Positions 1-11,029 of a stretch of DNA of 64,000 nt are shown here, one piece after another. The notes beneath the pieces are model-generated. The model saw nothing but the letters and a program-made list of their open reading frames with translations, ran no database searches and was not told where the DNA came from. Within the stretch, counting starts at the first letter, position 1. Each line of letters starts with the position of its first letter. The translations under genes were made by a program, and so were the position numbers. The stretch covers positions 5,804,407 to 5,868,406 of the forward strand of contig CM030932.1 in NCBI GenBank assembly GCA_018136815.1, in the 5' to 3' direction. This stretch comes from Isochrysis galbana (lineage: Eukaryota > Haptophyta > Isochrysidales > Isochrysidaceae).

Positions 1-1687
1 TTCACCTCCACGACGATGTGCGCGTCATCGCCGGCAACGCGACTGTCGGCCTCGAGATTGTGCGGCAGCACTCTGCGGTCCTCGATGAGGGCGTCAGCAA
101 GTTGAAGAAGCGCAAGGTGGCCGACGGCGTGAAGCCCGAGGCGCAGCGTGGCGCAGCGCAGGTGCGTGATCATGACCGCGCGCCACCAAAAGTTCTATCT
201 CCCATCACAACCCTCCGCGTCGCCGTCCGACCGCCCACCCCTTCTTGAGCCGCCGGTGGAGCAATGACCCTTCATGGCGCTCACGCAATGCGTCCCCGCG
301 ACAGGCTCTCGCAAGCCAGACCATCGATGCCATCTTCATCTGCACCGGCGGTGGCTCGCTCATTGCAGGCGTGGCGGCCGCGGTGAAGCAACTCATGCCA
401 AACTGCAAGGTGCGCCCTCGCCGCACTCAACGCGCAAGCGCCCCTCAGCGCACCTGCGCAATGCAGCTGCGTACTCCTGAGCTCCTTGTCCGTATGCCCA
501 CGATCCACCCCTCAACGCCGTCCGTGATGCCTTACTTCCTGTAGGTGATTGGAGTGGAGCAAGAGGATCACAACCTGTTGGAGCGCTCCCTGCTCTCTGG
601 TCACCGCCCGAAACTTGCGGAACCATCGCACTTTGTCGACGGTGCCGCGGTGCAGCAGCTTGGCTCAGAGGTCTTCCGCCTATGCGACGACCTCGTCGAT
701 GACGTGGTGACGGTCTCAACCGATGAGATTTGCGCAGCGGTGCGCCTGGCGCCCTAGCGCAGCCGCGAGCATCATAAGACCTGTCGCTCCTGCCGGCGCC
801 CACAATCATGGTGCTGGACTGGCGCAACCCCCCCCCCCCCCGCCTCCCCCCCATTCGTCCGCCCGCGTGGGTGGCAGTGCACCGCTGCAGCCTGTTAACT
901 TGTCACGAGCCATCCTTGCACGCTCCGATAGGTGCGCGATTGCTTTGAAGACACACGAGCCATGCTCGAGCCAGCCGGCGCCATCTCAGTGGCTGGTCTC
1001 AAGCGTTGGCTCGCGTCTCGCCCCCCCGCCCCCCCCGGAAAGACACGCGGTAACTATGTGGTCATCACAAGCGACGCTAGTTGCATTGAATTCGACATTC
1101 TACGATTCATCTCCGAACGCGCCTCGTACGGCGAGCAGACGGAGCGCCTCTACGCGCTGAAGATGCCCGACCAGTCCGGAAAATTTTACGAGCTGTACAA
1201 GGCGGTGCAGCCGCGCTGGGTCACCGAGTTCATCTTCCGCCACTCGCCGGGCAAGGAGGCGGTCGTGTACATGTCGCTCGAGCGGACAGATGAGAGGGTC
1301 ACCGCAGAGGAGGACTCGGCTGAGCTCTTCAAGTCGCTCGCGGCGATTGACGTCAAGGGCACGGACGTCACTTCCAACGAGATGGCCAAGACGCATGCGC
1401 GCTACCTCGCCGGAGCACGACCTGGGGACCTTCCTGGCGAGAGACTCATCCGGTTCGAGTTCCCAGAGCACTCCGGATCTCTAGCCGCCTTCCTGGGCTC
1501 GCTCACGCCGGAAATGTTCCTCACTCTGCTCCACTACCGCAACCACGGCGGGCAGGTGGGCAAAGTCCTTGCGGGAATCACCCTTCCGCCGGAGAAGCAT
1601 GCTGAGTTCTACGGGGTCTTGGACAAACTGGGCTTCACCTACGTTGATGAGACTGACAACCCGATCTACCAAGAGTTCATGCGCTGA
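1..1687 (+). CDS. ilvA: Threonine dehydratase (threonine ammonia-lyase), 5'-partial
   Basis: PLP-dependent biosynthetic threonine deaminase, which converts threonine to 2-oxobutanoate as the first step of isoleucine synthesis. The 5' part, including the PLP lysine, lies before the window. Exons read as 1-161, 305-409, 545-739 and 932-1687; every intron is GT-AG and phase 0. Exon 1 reads DDVRVIAGNATVGLEI, a typical fold-type II PLP segment. Exon 2 carries the phosphate-binding glycine loop CTGGGSLIAG. Exon 3 starts VIGVEQEDHN. Exon 4 finishes the catalytic domain (EPAGAISVAGLK) and then has two ACT-like regulatory segments, one beginning near YGEQTERLYALKMPDQSGKF and one near RLIRFEFPEHSGSL. 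In this family the ACT part binds isoleucine for feedback inhibition. The protein ends YQEFMR before TGA. A plastid location is usual in algae but cannot be judged without the N-terminus. Confidence 0.92.
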
Positions 1688-2559
1688 CGCTATGGGCAAG
1701 CGCGCTGTATCCAGTCACATTAGAATGCACAATGGTGAAGATACCTAGTGGCCGCATTGAAGCGTGCATGGATATCAAGGTTAGATGGGCATCGGAGGTG
1801 AAGATATCCTCTCGGTGCGACCGATTCGGTCGGTGGGGCTGTCTGCTTGTGCCGCACGACTCACCCGCTCACGTACCGAAGGCATGCGCGTCACGAATCA
1901 ACAATTCGATATGGAACCTCTCACAGCCGGCGTTAGCTCAACACTGGTCACCATTCATGCGCAGTGTGAACGCCACGCTGGCTTCTCTGGCTCACGAGTG
2001 TCGAGTGCATGCCGTAGCGGTTCACATAGTATATTAGTGGTTTCATTTAATGTAGTAGTAGTGTAGCATCGATGATATAGTATACACAGTTTCATTAAAT
2101 TCTCGCCGCAAACGCGACTCTGGACCTACAACTCTGACCCAAGCGTTCTACGTTCTACACCCCACACCCCCACTCCCTCGGCCATTTCTCCTCTCCCACT
2201 CAGACCGACATCAGACGACCCACGCCCCCCCCCCCCCCGTGCCCCGTGCTGCGTGCACCATTATCCATTATTATGGTTATGGGGATGCAGGGGTAAATGA
2301 AGGGCTTAGATATGGTCCGGTGCCCCCCCCGCCCCCAAAAAAGAACGCCCATGGGGGAGGCCATTTGGTTGGGCCCCAACAACACGGCGCCTTAGAACGC
2401 GCCGGCACCGGCACCGGACCGCACGCCAAAAGCCCCCCCCCCCTCCCCCAAAGCTGCAGCCCAAAGTAGAGCACAGGGAAAAAAAAACTTTTTAATATCC
2501 TCGCCTCGCCCGTGGCAATGGAAGACACTCACGAAGCCACGCTCTTTCTCCTCCCACTC
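1688..2559. repeat. Intergenic DNA with degenerate retroposon tails and poly-C runs
   Basis: No gene is visible. Positions about 2090-2320 resemble the 3' portion of the ~760-bp retroposon described at 24664: a 'taaattctcgccgc' block, then a 'ctacaccccacacccccactccc' type block, then the marker 'gggcttagatatggtccggt'. A second partial tail lies near 2478-2530 (A-run followed by 'ctttttaatatcctcgcc'). Long C homopolymers sit at 2224-2239 and 2440-2450. Confidence 0.5.
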
Positions 2560-4389
2560 CCTCACTCCCTGCCTTGCGGCAACTCCCCTCGTGCTCTACT
2601 TAGGGGCCCGGGTCGTTTGGGGGGTCCGAGTTAAGCGGGGTGCACCTGTCCCCAACGGTATGTTCTCGCCTCCCTCCTGTTCCGTTGAGTGACCTGTTGA
2701 TACTGTGAGTGCTTCGGGGTGTAGTCGTACTAATGTGTACGTCCGTATATCCGGTATGTCCGTAATTATGGTCGATGTCATACGGTCGGAGCGGGTTGTC
2801 GTGTCTATTCATGCGAGCCTCTCAGCTAGGCCGAGGGCTTCTGCTACGAGGCCAAATTCTTTACTTGGTTGTAGCCTACCTTGTTCATCCTTAGTAAATA
2901 TAGGGCTGCTGAGTTCTGTCGCTTTTTTGATCTTAGGTTTTCTCCCCTGAGCGGCCTTATACGTGCGCATAGAATTGTAAGGATCCGGCGAGTTAGTGCC
3001 TCGGACCAGGGTGGCGAATCTTATCAGCGTGGACTCCAGGACTGGTATATAGTGGTATTTGTGCGCCTCGAACTCTACTCTGTAGAAGTCTTTTATTATA
3101 TGTTTCCATGCTATTATGTAGAGCGCTTTTAGGCTATCGGGAGTGTTCGTACCGGGGTATGCGAAGAGTCTATCTTTCACTTTCTGTGCACGCGATCTCT
3201 TAGCAGTAGGCGTGTGTTTTGTAAGGGCGTCTATTGTTTCGAATATCGTTTTCGTCGCGGGGCACCATGCTAGATGGCACGAGTCTTCTCGGTGGCCGTG
3301 GCACAGTCTACATTTGTCTGTCGGGCTGTCTGGGAATCTGTTTCTAGTGCCGATCCTTCTGTGCGTGATATGTTTGAAGTGTAAGTGTTTATCCGTGTGT
3401 TTTAGCAACGGCATTGTGTATAGTCTAGCTATGTGTTTCCATTCCTCTTTCGTGATGCTAAGTCTATTCTCCCACGCGGACCTCGCCGCTTGTGGGGCGT
3501 TTTTCCGATTCGTTTTGATCACTTCTTTGGTGATGTCGGAGACGGAGATCGCGTCCAGCGCGACCCTTCCTTTTCGTATGGCGTATTCATCCGCTAGAGG
3601 GTATTCCATGAATCTCGGGCCTTTATATCCGCCCTCCCATTTTGCCGGTTGGTGGTAGTATTGGATTTCTTCGGCTTCCGCCACATTCCCGGTGCCGGCT
3701 ATCTCTCCTAAATAATCGGTGTCAGCGTGTAGCCAGATGTTGTTGAATCTGCTTATGAATCTTTCGTCTTCCGTGACTCTAACTTCTCTGCGAGATAGCG
3801 CATCCCCTGGCTCCTGTGGCTGGGTGCCGCAAGCGTGCGGCTCCTCTCCTTTAGTGTCTTGGGGGGGGCGCTCTTTCGCTCGCTCTAACAGTCTTGTTGC
3901 ATAACCTACGACTATGTCCCATGAGTCAAGAAATTCCTTTTTATGTATCACGCGGCCTTCGTGCATGAAGGTTTCGGGCAGGTGCTCTACATATGCCGAG
4001 CACTCTTCCTTGCTGTACGGCGTCGTAAGGGCGCCGTCCTTGAAGACGTTGTGAACTACGTTGGTATGTAATGATTCCCATAGGCGCGCCCACGGGGCTC
4101 GTATCGCAGGGGGGGGGATGTGTATGTTGTGCCATATTGGCTGTGAGAGCGCGCCTTCCCGCGTAAGGAAAGAGGGTTTTATGTCGAGGTCTCTAAAATT
4201 CGCGAGGGCCTCTTTCCAGAAGGTTGGAAGTGCCGGGTTTCCTCTAATGCTGCCCGTCAACGCTGTCATAGGGATCGCAGAGAGCAGAGAGGACAGCGCC
4301 TCTTCCCAGACCGGTCCTACAGAACCAGGCATCGAGGCCATGTTTCCATAGTGCTTTCCGCGCATTCAAGTAGTTCAGGATCCATTTGG
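2560..4389 (-). pseudogene. LINE reverse-transcriptase C-terminal part with zinc-binding domain, plus 3'UTR
   Basis: Minus-strand ORF 2809-4365 is the C-terminal part of a LINE-type ORF2. It includes HLHFKHITHRRIGTRNRFPD followed by a C-x2-C-x8-H-x3-C zinc-binding motif (CRLC...HLAWC), the arrangement seen in zf-RVT modules of non-LTR elements. A second frame entering from the N gap encodes KWILNYLNARKALW, so a frameshift lies near 4320-4350. The 3'UTR (about 2560-2808) is shared with 20790-20960. A diverged paralogue with the same zinc motif occurs at 45742-46600. The reverse-transcriptase core is not present because the scaffold gap interrupts the element. It is a dead fragment. Confidence 0.75.
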
Positions 4390-4489
4390 NNNNNNNNNNN
4401 NNNNNNNNNNNNNNNNNNNNNNNNNNNNNNNNNNNNNNNNNNNNNNNNNNNNNNNNNNNNNNNNNNNNNNNNNNNNNNNNNNNNNNNNN
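4390..4489. other. Assembly gap (100 N)
   Basis: Exactly 100 unknown bases. The left flank is LINE coding sequence (minus) and the right flank is the GC-rich core of the retroposon (plus), so the gap sits at a repeat-repeat junction. Real length unknown. Confidence 0.98.
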
Positions 4490-4790
4490 CTCCGCGCTCT
4501 CTCTCCCCTCTCCTGCAGGCACGCGCGATGGCGCGCCTGCGGCAGGCCTGCAGCTGCTCCTGGCGACCCCTGGAGGCTCCTGGAGGCCAGCTCTGGGGGC
4601 AGAGGAGGCTGGGGCTGGGCCCTGGCCTCCCCTGCCTCTCCCTCGCCGGCGCTCCTGAGCCTCAGGGGCCCCCAATCTGCACCTGTCTGCCTGTCGACCA
4701 AGGGGGGAGGGGGGGTTGGAGCGATGGGCTGGTCACGAGGGGCCAGGATGGGCGAATGGGGCGAGCCTGTGGTAGAGGTGGGGATGGGAA
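4490..4790. repeat. Truncated copy of the GC-rich retroposon
   Basis: Starts at the gap with 'ctccgcgctctctctcccct' and follows the copy at about 25000-25260 closely, including the 'gcgatggcgcgcctgcggca' block and the 'cctgtctgcctgtcgacca' block. It loses similarity after 'gaatggggcgagcctg', near 4770. The apparent ORFs here are only translations of this repeat. Confidence 0.75.
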
Positions 4791-4799
4791 AAATCGACT

Positions 4800-5146
4800 T
4801 TTCACAATTGCACCCAATAGTCGATGTGAATGCATGGAGGGGTGTCTCATGCTATGATAAGAGCTTGTGCAAAGTTTCAGAAGCCAATTGTTTCATGGTG
4901 GCGAGTACGAGAGCGAACAATGCGGTGTTTTTTTCGCGGTGGCCAGGGAGTTTTTTTTTAGTAGATTTTGGCGCGTTGGAACCACAATGAAGGATGCTAG
5001 TGCCCACCAAAGGCCACTTTCGGGGTTGCGGGGCTGGAACCCCATCCTCTCCCGTCCCCAAAGGGCAGACGTGTCAGCACACAACACACGCCCCAGCTAT
5101 CGAGCCCTTCCTTCCGACAGCTGACATGCCAACGCGCCCACTTGGA
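4800..5146. other. Intergenic stretch, no gene recognised
   Basis: Moderate GC with short T runs and no conserved ORF or splice pattern. It separates the truncated retroposon from the next repeat. Confidence 0.4.
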
Positions 5147-5526
5147 TAGCCCGGTCACTCACTAGGGGCCACTATCCACTATGGAGGTGCGGAGGGCACC
5201 GGCTACAATGGGAGATTGAAGAGCTAAGCAAGCTCCGTAAGGGCTCCGGTAGGATGGATCAGCAAAAAAAACCGCGGTTCTCCGGCGAAATTTTCAAAAA
5301 AATTACCGAATTTCGGGCCTTCGAAGACGGAGCTCGAAATACAGTCGGGCCCCCCTCCGGTATATTTTTGGTGAGGCCCTTCATGCGAGGCACAAACATC
5401 GAATGACGAGGAAATTTGTGACGCCAACTTACTGGGTCCACAAGGCCCGCTTCTATGCACACTGGACCATGAGCCATACTCGTATTATTGGACTTCAATG
5501 TGCACGAAAGTATCACAAAACTCAAG
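5147..5526 (+). mobile_element. Repeat element F, about 380 bp, with tagcccggtcactcact terminus
   Basis: Begins 'tagcccggtcactcact' and ends near 'tcacaaaactcaag'. A diverged full-length copy lies on the opposite strand at 46626-47002, and a truncated copy at 62351-62512. Shared inner blocks include 'gtaggatggatcagcaaaaa', 'ttctccggcgaaattttc' and 'ggcccttcatgcgaggcaca'. It has no coding capacity. The same 17-base terminus ends another repeat family (43312-43783), so this looks like a non-autonomous transposon end. Confidence 0.65.
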
Positions 5527-5569
5527 ACGCTCACGAGAACCACTAGTCACCGAGGGCTAGAGCGGCTAA

Positions 5570-7420
5570 CTTGGCACCGCGACCGGGCGGGCAGCATGGA
5601 CTTCTTTGTTCATCCACTTCAACTAGTGACAGAACATGAAGGCAAATCAAGATCTACTGCCCTAGTGGCTGAGCCAATTGCCCTCTCTACCCTCGCGCAC
5701 CTTGTCGAAAATCGGCCTTGGCGCAGAAACCGCGTCGACGTTATCGTACCGAGATGCGCTCGAGTACCCAACTTCCCACCGCTACCGGGCGCGCTCCTCG
5801 CGTGTTTTGGTCGATGTGACTAGTGTGGATGCATCGCCAACAACTAAATCAAACAATGCCATCCTGCCACCCACGCCAATCGCCGCCGCCGCCCGCGCGC
5901 ATCGCGCCATAGTCGGCCGTGTGTGGCGCCGACGACTACGCTAACGTCACCTGGCCGAACGGGCCGAGTGCCCAACTTTCCAACGCGACCGGGCGCGCTG
6001 CCAGCGCTTTCTCGGCCATCCACTGAGATAGAATGCCCCACCAGGCACCATATCAGAATATACCGCCCAAGCAGCCACGCCAATCGCCGCCCCCGCCCGC
6101 GCGCATCGCGCCGTAGTCGGCCGTGTGTGGCGCCGACGACTACGCTAACGTTACCTGGCCGAACGGGCCGAGTGCCCAACTTTCCAACGCGATCGGGCGC
6201 GCTGCCGACACTTTCTCGGTCTCCCACTGGGATAGAATGCCCCACCAGGCATCATATCAGAATATGCCGCCCTAGCAGCCACGCCAATCGCCGCCGCCGC
6301 CCGCGCGCATCGCGCCGTAGTCGGCCGTGTGTGGCGCCGTCAACTACGCTTACGTCACCGGCCGTACGGGCCGGAGTGCCCAATTTTCACACGTGATCGG
6401 GCGCGCTGCCGGCGCTTTCTCGGCCATCCACTGAGATAGAATGCCCCACCAGGCATCATATCAGAATATGCCGCCCTAGCAGCCACGCCAATCGCCGCCG
6501 CCGCCCGCGCGCATCGCGCCATAGTCGGCCGTGTGTGGCGCCGACGACTACGCTAACGTCACCTGGCCGAACGGGCCGAGTGCCCAACTTTCCAACGCGA
6601 CCGGGCGCGCTGCCAGCGCTTTCTCGGCCATCCACTGAGATAGAATGCCCCACCAGGCACCATATCAGAATATACCGCCCAAGCAGCCACGCCAATCGCC
6701 GCCCCCGCCCGCGCGCATCGCGCCGTAGTCGGCCGTGTGTGGCGCCGACGACTACGCTAACGTTACCTGGCCGAACGGGCCGAGTGCCCAACTTTCCAAC
6801 GCGATCGGGCGCGCTGCCGACACTTTCTCGGTCTCCCACTGGGATAGAATGCCCCACCAGGCATCATATCAGAATATGCCGCCCTAGCAGCCACGCCAAT
6901 CGCCGCCGCCGCCCGCGCGCATCGCGCCGTAGTCGGCCGTGTGTGGCGCCGTCAACTACGCTTACGTCACCGGCCGTACGGGCCGGAGTGCCCAATTTTC
7001 ACACGTGATCGGGCGCGCTGCCGGCGCTTTCTCGGCCATCCACTGAGATAGAATGCCCCACCAGGCATCATATCAGAATATGCCGCCCTAGCAGCCACGC
7101 CAATCGCCGCCGCCGCCCGCGCGCATCGCGCCGTAGTCGGCCGTGTGTGGCGCCGTCAACTACGCTTACGTCACCGGCCGTACAGGCCGGAGTGCCCAAC
7201 TTTCACACGCGATCGGGCGCGCTACCGGCGCTTTCTCGGCCATCCACTTGGACAGAATGCTCCACCCGGCATCACATCCAAAGGCGCCGCCCTAGCAGCC
7301 ACGCCAATCGCCGCCGCCGCCCGCGCGCATCGCGCAGTGGTTGACCGTGTGTGGCGCCGTCAACTACGCTAACGTCACCCAGCCGAATGGGCCGGAGTGC
7401 CCAACTTTCGAACGCCAGCG
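5570..7420. repeat. Satellite array, ~204-bp monomer, 612-bp higher-order repeat
   Basis: Tandem monomers of about 204 bp, each containing 'cgccaatcgccgcc', 'gcgcgcatcgcgcc', 'tcggccgtgtgtggcgccg', 'gagtgcccaactttc' and a 'tagaatgccccaccaggca' block. Two consecutive 612-bp blocks (three monomers each) are virtually identical: a 157-codon open frame at 5923-6396 recurs unchanged at 6535-7008. Monomers become more diverged at both edges (about 5570-5850 and 7240-7420), as expected for unequal exchange. A related five-monomer array is at 42040-42970. The open frames are by-products of the 3n unit length, not genes. Confidence 0.93.
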
Positions 7421-7455
7421 GGCGCGCTTGGTGAAAGTTCTTGCTGAGGATGCTC

Positions 7456-7914
7456 TTACGCTGCCCCGGTGCCAACGAGTTCGCGAACGCGATGCACTTG
7501 GCGACCATTCGGTAGATGGCACAGGAAGTCCTGCGGAAGCAGCGCAGCGCGCCAAGACGGCTGTATTGCAATGCTCGCCACGATTCCCGAGCGCGCGGTT
7601 GGGTAGTCTGCGGGGTTGGGAGGCAGCGTACCAATATACTTGATGGGTTTCTGCGCGTAGGAGCGCGTAGGCAAGCCGGTGTCATCCTCCTCAGGTTGGG
7701 GCTGGAAGTGGTGTGATGTGGGGCTGGCGGCCATGCTGCGTGGGCAGGTGAAGCAGAAATCGGCCGAGTGCGGGGGCATGAAACGCCGGTGAGACCGCCG
7801 ACCGGTGTACTCGGACCATTTAGTCCGAACACCATCGACAAGGGGGGGCTGACCACCGCCGTGCTCTCGCTGGAGCGCGGCGAAGGTCGGCCTGTCAGGC
7901 GGGTCGGTCGCCAT
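7456..7914 (-). CDS. Uncharacterised ORF beside the satellite array
   Basis: A 153-codon minus-strand frame starting MATDPPDRPTFAALQREH and containing HSADFCFTCPRSMAAS, with a possible C-x2-C pair, then KPIKYIGTLPPNPADYPTAR. I do not recognise the family. It lies between a retroposon end (about 8000-8200) and the satellite edge, and it may be a retroelement gag remnant rather than a host gene. The ATG at 7914 is chosen because the frame upstream runs into repeat sequence. Confidence 0.25.
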   Translation of the reverse strand: MATDPPDRPTFAALQREHGGGQPPLVDGVRTKWSEYTGRRSHRRFMPPHSADFCFTCPRSMAASPTSHHFQPQPEEDDTGLPTRSYAQKPIKYIGTLPPNPADYPTARSGIVASIAIQPSWRAALLPQDFLCHLPNGRQVHRVRELVGTGAA

Positions 7915-7989
7915 CGCTCTGCCTCGGATTCGGAATCGAGCGGGGAGAGAGACGAGGGGAAATCTTCCCCCGGTCCGACGATAAAAAAA

Positions 7990-8205
7990 TGTGGGCCTCC
8001 GGATCAACAAGAGTTTTTTTTTCAACCCACTCTCCCCCACCTCTACCTGTGGGGAAGGGAGTGGGTCAGTAGGGCAGTGGGCTCCTGGCAAGCCATCAGG
8101 TGTGCCAGGAGGATGGGTGGTTCCTCCCCCATGGCAGGGGAGGAGTGGAGAGAGGGGGGGGCTCGTGCTCCCCCATGGGTCAACCAAGTATAAACTTAGT
8201 TGATG
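7990..8205 (-). mobile_element. Retroposon 5' end fragment
   Basis: Contains the conserved hairpin 'ctcctggcaagccatcagg...tgccaggag' and ends 'accaagtataaacttagttg', the reverse complement of the retroposon start 'ctaagtttatacttggt'. It lacks the 3' half. It is followed by 'catgattgacggaacgacac', a repeat boundary also seen at 17562 and 20983. Confidence 0.7.
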
Positions 8206-8239
8206 TCCCATGATTGACGGAACGACACTTGGGGGAGCG

Positions 8240-8870
8240 GAGGTAGGGGTATAGGCGATGGCAGCGGTAACGCGGGAGAGTGTGCGTCATTAGTAGCTTA
8301 GCGGGCACCTTCAAGAATTTTTTTTGAATGGGAGCCGGGGGCCTGCGAGGGGGGAGATTTGGAGGGGTGCATGGGTGTATGTATCTGTGACAACAGCACG
8401 CGCCAAGGTGTACGGGCAGGTGCGTATCACCGATGGGTCCCCTGTCCCCTGTCTCTTCGATGGGTCCCTTGTCTCTTGCCCCCCTTTGACCTCTCTTTAC
8501 TTCCTAAGTCCAAATAGGGGCCTTCTCTTCACGTGAGGAGGGGCGACGGGCCCCTCTCTTCTGTTCTCTTTCCTCTCCTGCTCACCCTCCCTTTTGCGCG
8601 TATCCCGTTACGTTAGTTATCTACGTGTTACCGTGAATGTGCGTGTGATAGTGGTGTGAGAGAATTGTAAGAGTAAGAGGATTTTTACCCGGTTCTGTTC
8701 TGGAGAGAGCGCGAGCGATGGCGTCGCAGCCGCCCTGGTCACCATGATGGTGCCAGGGCGATAGTGCGCTGAGGGCTGTTGTGTTAGTACGTTAGTACCG
8801 GGCTAGTGGGAGTAGTGGTACTAATGGTTAATGCTCAGCTATTTTAATTTTATTATTATTTCATCGAATG
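8240..8870 (+). repeat. Element B copy joined to hairpin-bearing repeat
   Basis: Shares 'aatgggagccgggggcctgc' with 12600, 34230 and 52255, and the tail 'accgggctagtgggagtag' with the same loci. The inner part (about 8520-8760) matches 18990-19225, including 'acgttagt..tctacgtgtta' and a 28-nt hairpin at 8732-8759. No gene is visible. Confidence 0.6.
8732..8759. repeat. 28-nt hairpin, conserved copy 1
   Basis: GCCCTGG pairs with CCAGGGC, and CACCA with TGGTG, leaving one bulged T and a 3-nt loop. The identical 28 nt recur at 19197-19224, both times right after 'gagagcgcgagcgatggcgtcg'-type sequence. Confidence 0.8.
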
Positions 8871-9265
8871 CGTCGAGTCCATTCGATGATGTGTTGCACC
8901 CTTGAGCGTCGACGCGCGCACTGGTGTCATGGAGATTGCGGTGACCTCTTGCTCTCGGCGGGGGTACCACGTTAGAACTCATAGCGTCGTATGACATCTT
9001 GTTAGCTTTAGCTAGCATTCCTAGCCACATACACCGGACGACGGACGAGCCATGCGCCAACCGCGCACACCCCCATCGCGGGGTAGGGGCTCCGTTGCCG
9101 ACGAAGGGCTACGGTCCCGCAGCACTAAGGTTATACTAACACAACAATAAAACTCTGACGTGCGGTATCAATGGGGAGGTATGGAGAACCTAGTCGGTAG
9201 TAGGTGTTTTTAGCCCCGAATCTTCATATCCCAGATTTTTTTTCACATTAATAGATCGGCAGCCA
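8871..9265. repeat. Dispersed repeat upstream of the 9316 gene
   Basis: About 8990-9110 ('agctagcattcctagccaca' through 'gggctccgttgccgacgaa') matches 43800-43890 in inverse orientation. Part ('gttagaactcatagcgtcgta') also recurs near 37590. The 9215 region has a LINE-tail-like 'cgaatcttcatat...tttttttt'. No gene. Confidence 0.5.
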
Positions 9266-9315
9266 GTTGGACAGTCGGCGCGCCACCACCACGGGAGCCG
9301 TCGGCGCAGCGCCAC

Positions 9316-10576
9316 ATGTCGGGCCGCACCTTCACTACGCCCTACAGCCTCAACTCGCCGCGAAAGCAGCGGGACATCCTAGACCGCGGCGTGTGGCCTG
9401 CGGACACGCTACCCCCGAGAGTTGGTGCCGAGGTCGGCGCCGACACCCTGCTGCATGTTGCCTCCCGCCTACGCGAGGAAGGGCTCAAGAAGCTTGAGGA
9501 CGACCCGGCCTCAGCGCTTATCGCCGTGCGCCAGGCCTTCCAGATCCAGCAGCAATATGGCTCCCACGCGGGCGACCTTTGTGCCGCGTGCGCAGCCGTC
9601 TGCCGCGTCCAGCGCAGGCTCTCCGCACCGCACGCCCCCGCCTCGGCAGTCGACACTCTGTGCACGGCGCTCGATGTGCTCGACGCGTGGCGGGCACGTG
9701 GAAAGGATGTGACCATCGAGACCGACTTTCTCTGGCGCGAGCTATGGGGCTTATCTCGTCAGTTATCAGCGCCGCATCCCTCAGGGGGACCCACGACAGA
9801 GGCCCTTCGCTGTGCGGATCGGTGCTTGGAGCGCATTGCTGTGCTGGCGGAGCGCCAGCCCTTGCTCATTGACACGCATGGCGAGCTGGGAGCTCGGGAG
9901 AGGGAGCTGCGGCTTGCCCCAGAAGAAATTCTGTTTCAGCAGGTGCGATGGACATCCTTTTGCTCCCTTGTCGACAGTGCAAGGCCATCGACAGCTCGCT
10001 AGGCCTGTGGCTGACCGAGTGCGCCGTCGGGCCTGAATTACTCTTCATGTCTTGCGCAGGCCGATGTAGCTCAGCAAATCGCCGAGATCCACCTCTCGCA
10101 GTCACGCCATGCACCCCTCGACCTCCGGTTGCGAGATCGTGACGCTGCTGCATTTTATCTGCTTCGTGCCACTCGCAAGCTGCAGCTCGCAGGAGTCTCG
10201 GAACGTGAGTCTATGATGGACGGAGACGCAAGTCTTCACATGTTGATGCAAATGATTCAAGCGAAATGCCCCTCCCTGGAAGATCCGATTTGGGGCCCGG
10301 CAAAAGCGTGGTCCCGAGCCAAACGTCACATGCAAGCTTGTACCCTAATCGTTGTGAAGGCTCACTCTGTGCCGCCCCTGCTGACTGCGCGCCACAGGCG
10401 ACCCCTTGCTCATGGACTTGCGTGAACGCATTGCAGCTGCAGAGGCCGATGGGCCGACTTCTCGGAAATATGTGGATAGTGCGGGGGCTGCGGCAGATGG
10501 ACATGACGGGGTTGTAGGCACTCGTGCCACTGGACACGTGCCTGCTTCAGACGAAGCTGGATGCATAATCGGCTGA
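9316..10576 (+). CDS. Predicted alpha-helical protein of unknown function (316 aa, three exons)
   Basis: Exons 9316-9942, 10060-10204 and 10398-10576 give one uninterrupted 316-residue protein with GT-AG introns (phase 0 and phase 1). It starts MSGRTFTTPYSLNSPRKQRD. Alanine/leucine-rich stretches such as HVASRLREEGLKKLEDDP and ASALIAVRQAFQIQQQYG resemble TPR-like helix pairs, and the second exon continues QQIAEIHLSQSRHAP and FYLLRATRKLQLAGVSE. The tail after RDPLLMDLRERIAAAEADG is probably disordered. No catalytic motif is visible and I do not recognise the family; a TPR-type scaffold is inference. The start is the first ATG after a run of repeats and is followed by clean coding sequence. Confidence 0.7.
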
Positions 10577-11014
10577 GAATGAATTGGCGCTTTAAGACAA
10601 AGAGTAGCATAGTGCTGAACTTCACTGCTACAGCCAATCGAGCTTGCGTGCCGTTGCAACTCGCAATTTCATCTCGATGGCGCGACAGTGCATGCACATG
10701 GACTCCGTGTAGCTGTGGTCAAAAGCACGCTCATCATATGGTGAAAATGCTTGTTTCATGTGTCTGCTCGTGGGACTCAGTGTGATCGCGTGTGCTGGTT
10801 GGCCTTCGTCGTATTCTAGCCTCAGGGCTAGCGTACAGCCCGTTCTCGTCATTAGCTGTCCCTGGGGGATCAGCTGATTCCCTCAGGAGAGATGTCGTTT
10901 TCTCTACATGAACATCTGTTTATATGAAAAAAAATCTCGAAGATGTCCGCCATGCTACTAGTGCCTCGCAATCACACGCGATCGGGTCGCCAACGCCTAT
11001 ACCCCTACCACTTC
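10577..11014. other. Intergenic, 3' flank of the 9316 gene
   Basis: No conserved ORF or recognised repeat. It ends in 'cacttcaatctacttttata', which is the target site of the next retroposon. Confidence 0.4.
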
Positions 11015-11029
11015 AATCTACTTTTATAA

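Noticed and set aside
4244-4857. ORFs spanning the N gap
   Set aside because: Translations through unknown bases are meaningless.
5923-7008. Two identical 157-codon open frames in the 5.9-7.0 kb region
   Set aside because: They are translations of the 204-bp satellite, whose length is a multiple of three; composition is low-complexity and both strands are open.
5570-7420. CRISPR array
   Set aside because: Units are ~204 bp continuous tandem satellite without short identical repeats and unique spacers; the host is eukaryotic.
10060-10080. 'gccgatgtagctcagc' resembling a tRNA 5' half
   Set aside because: It lies inside a well-supported exon and no tRNA fold follows.
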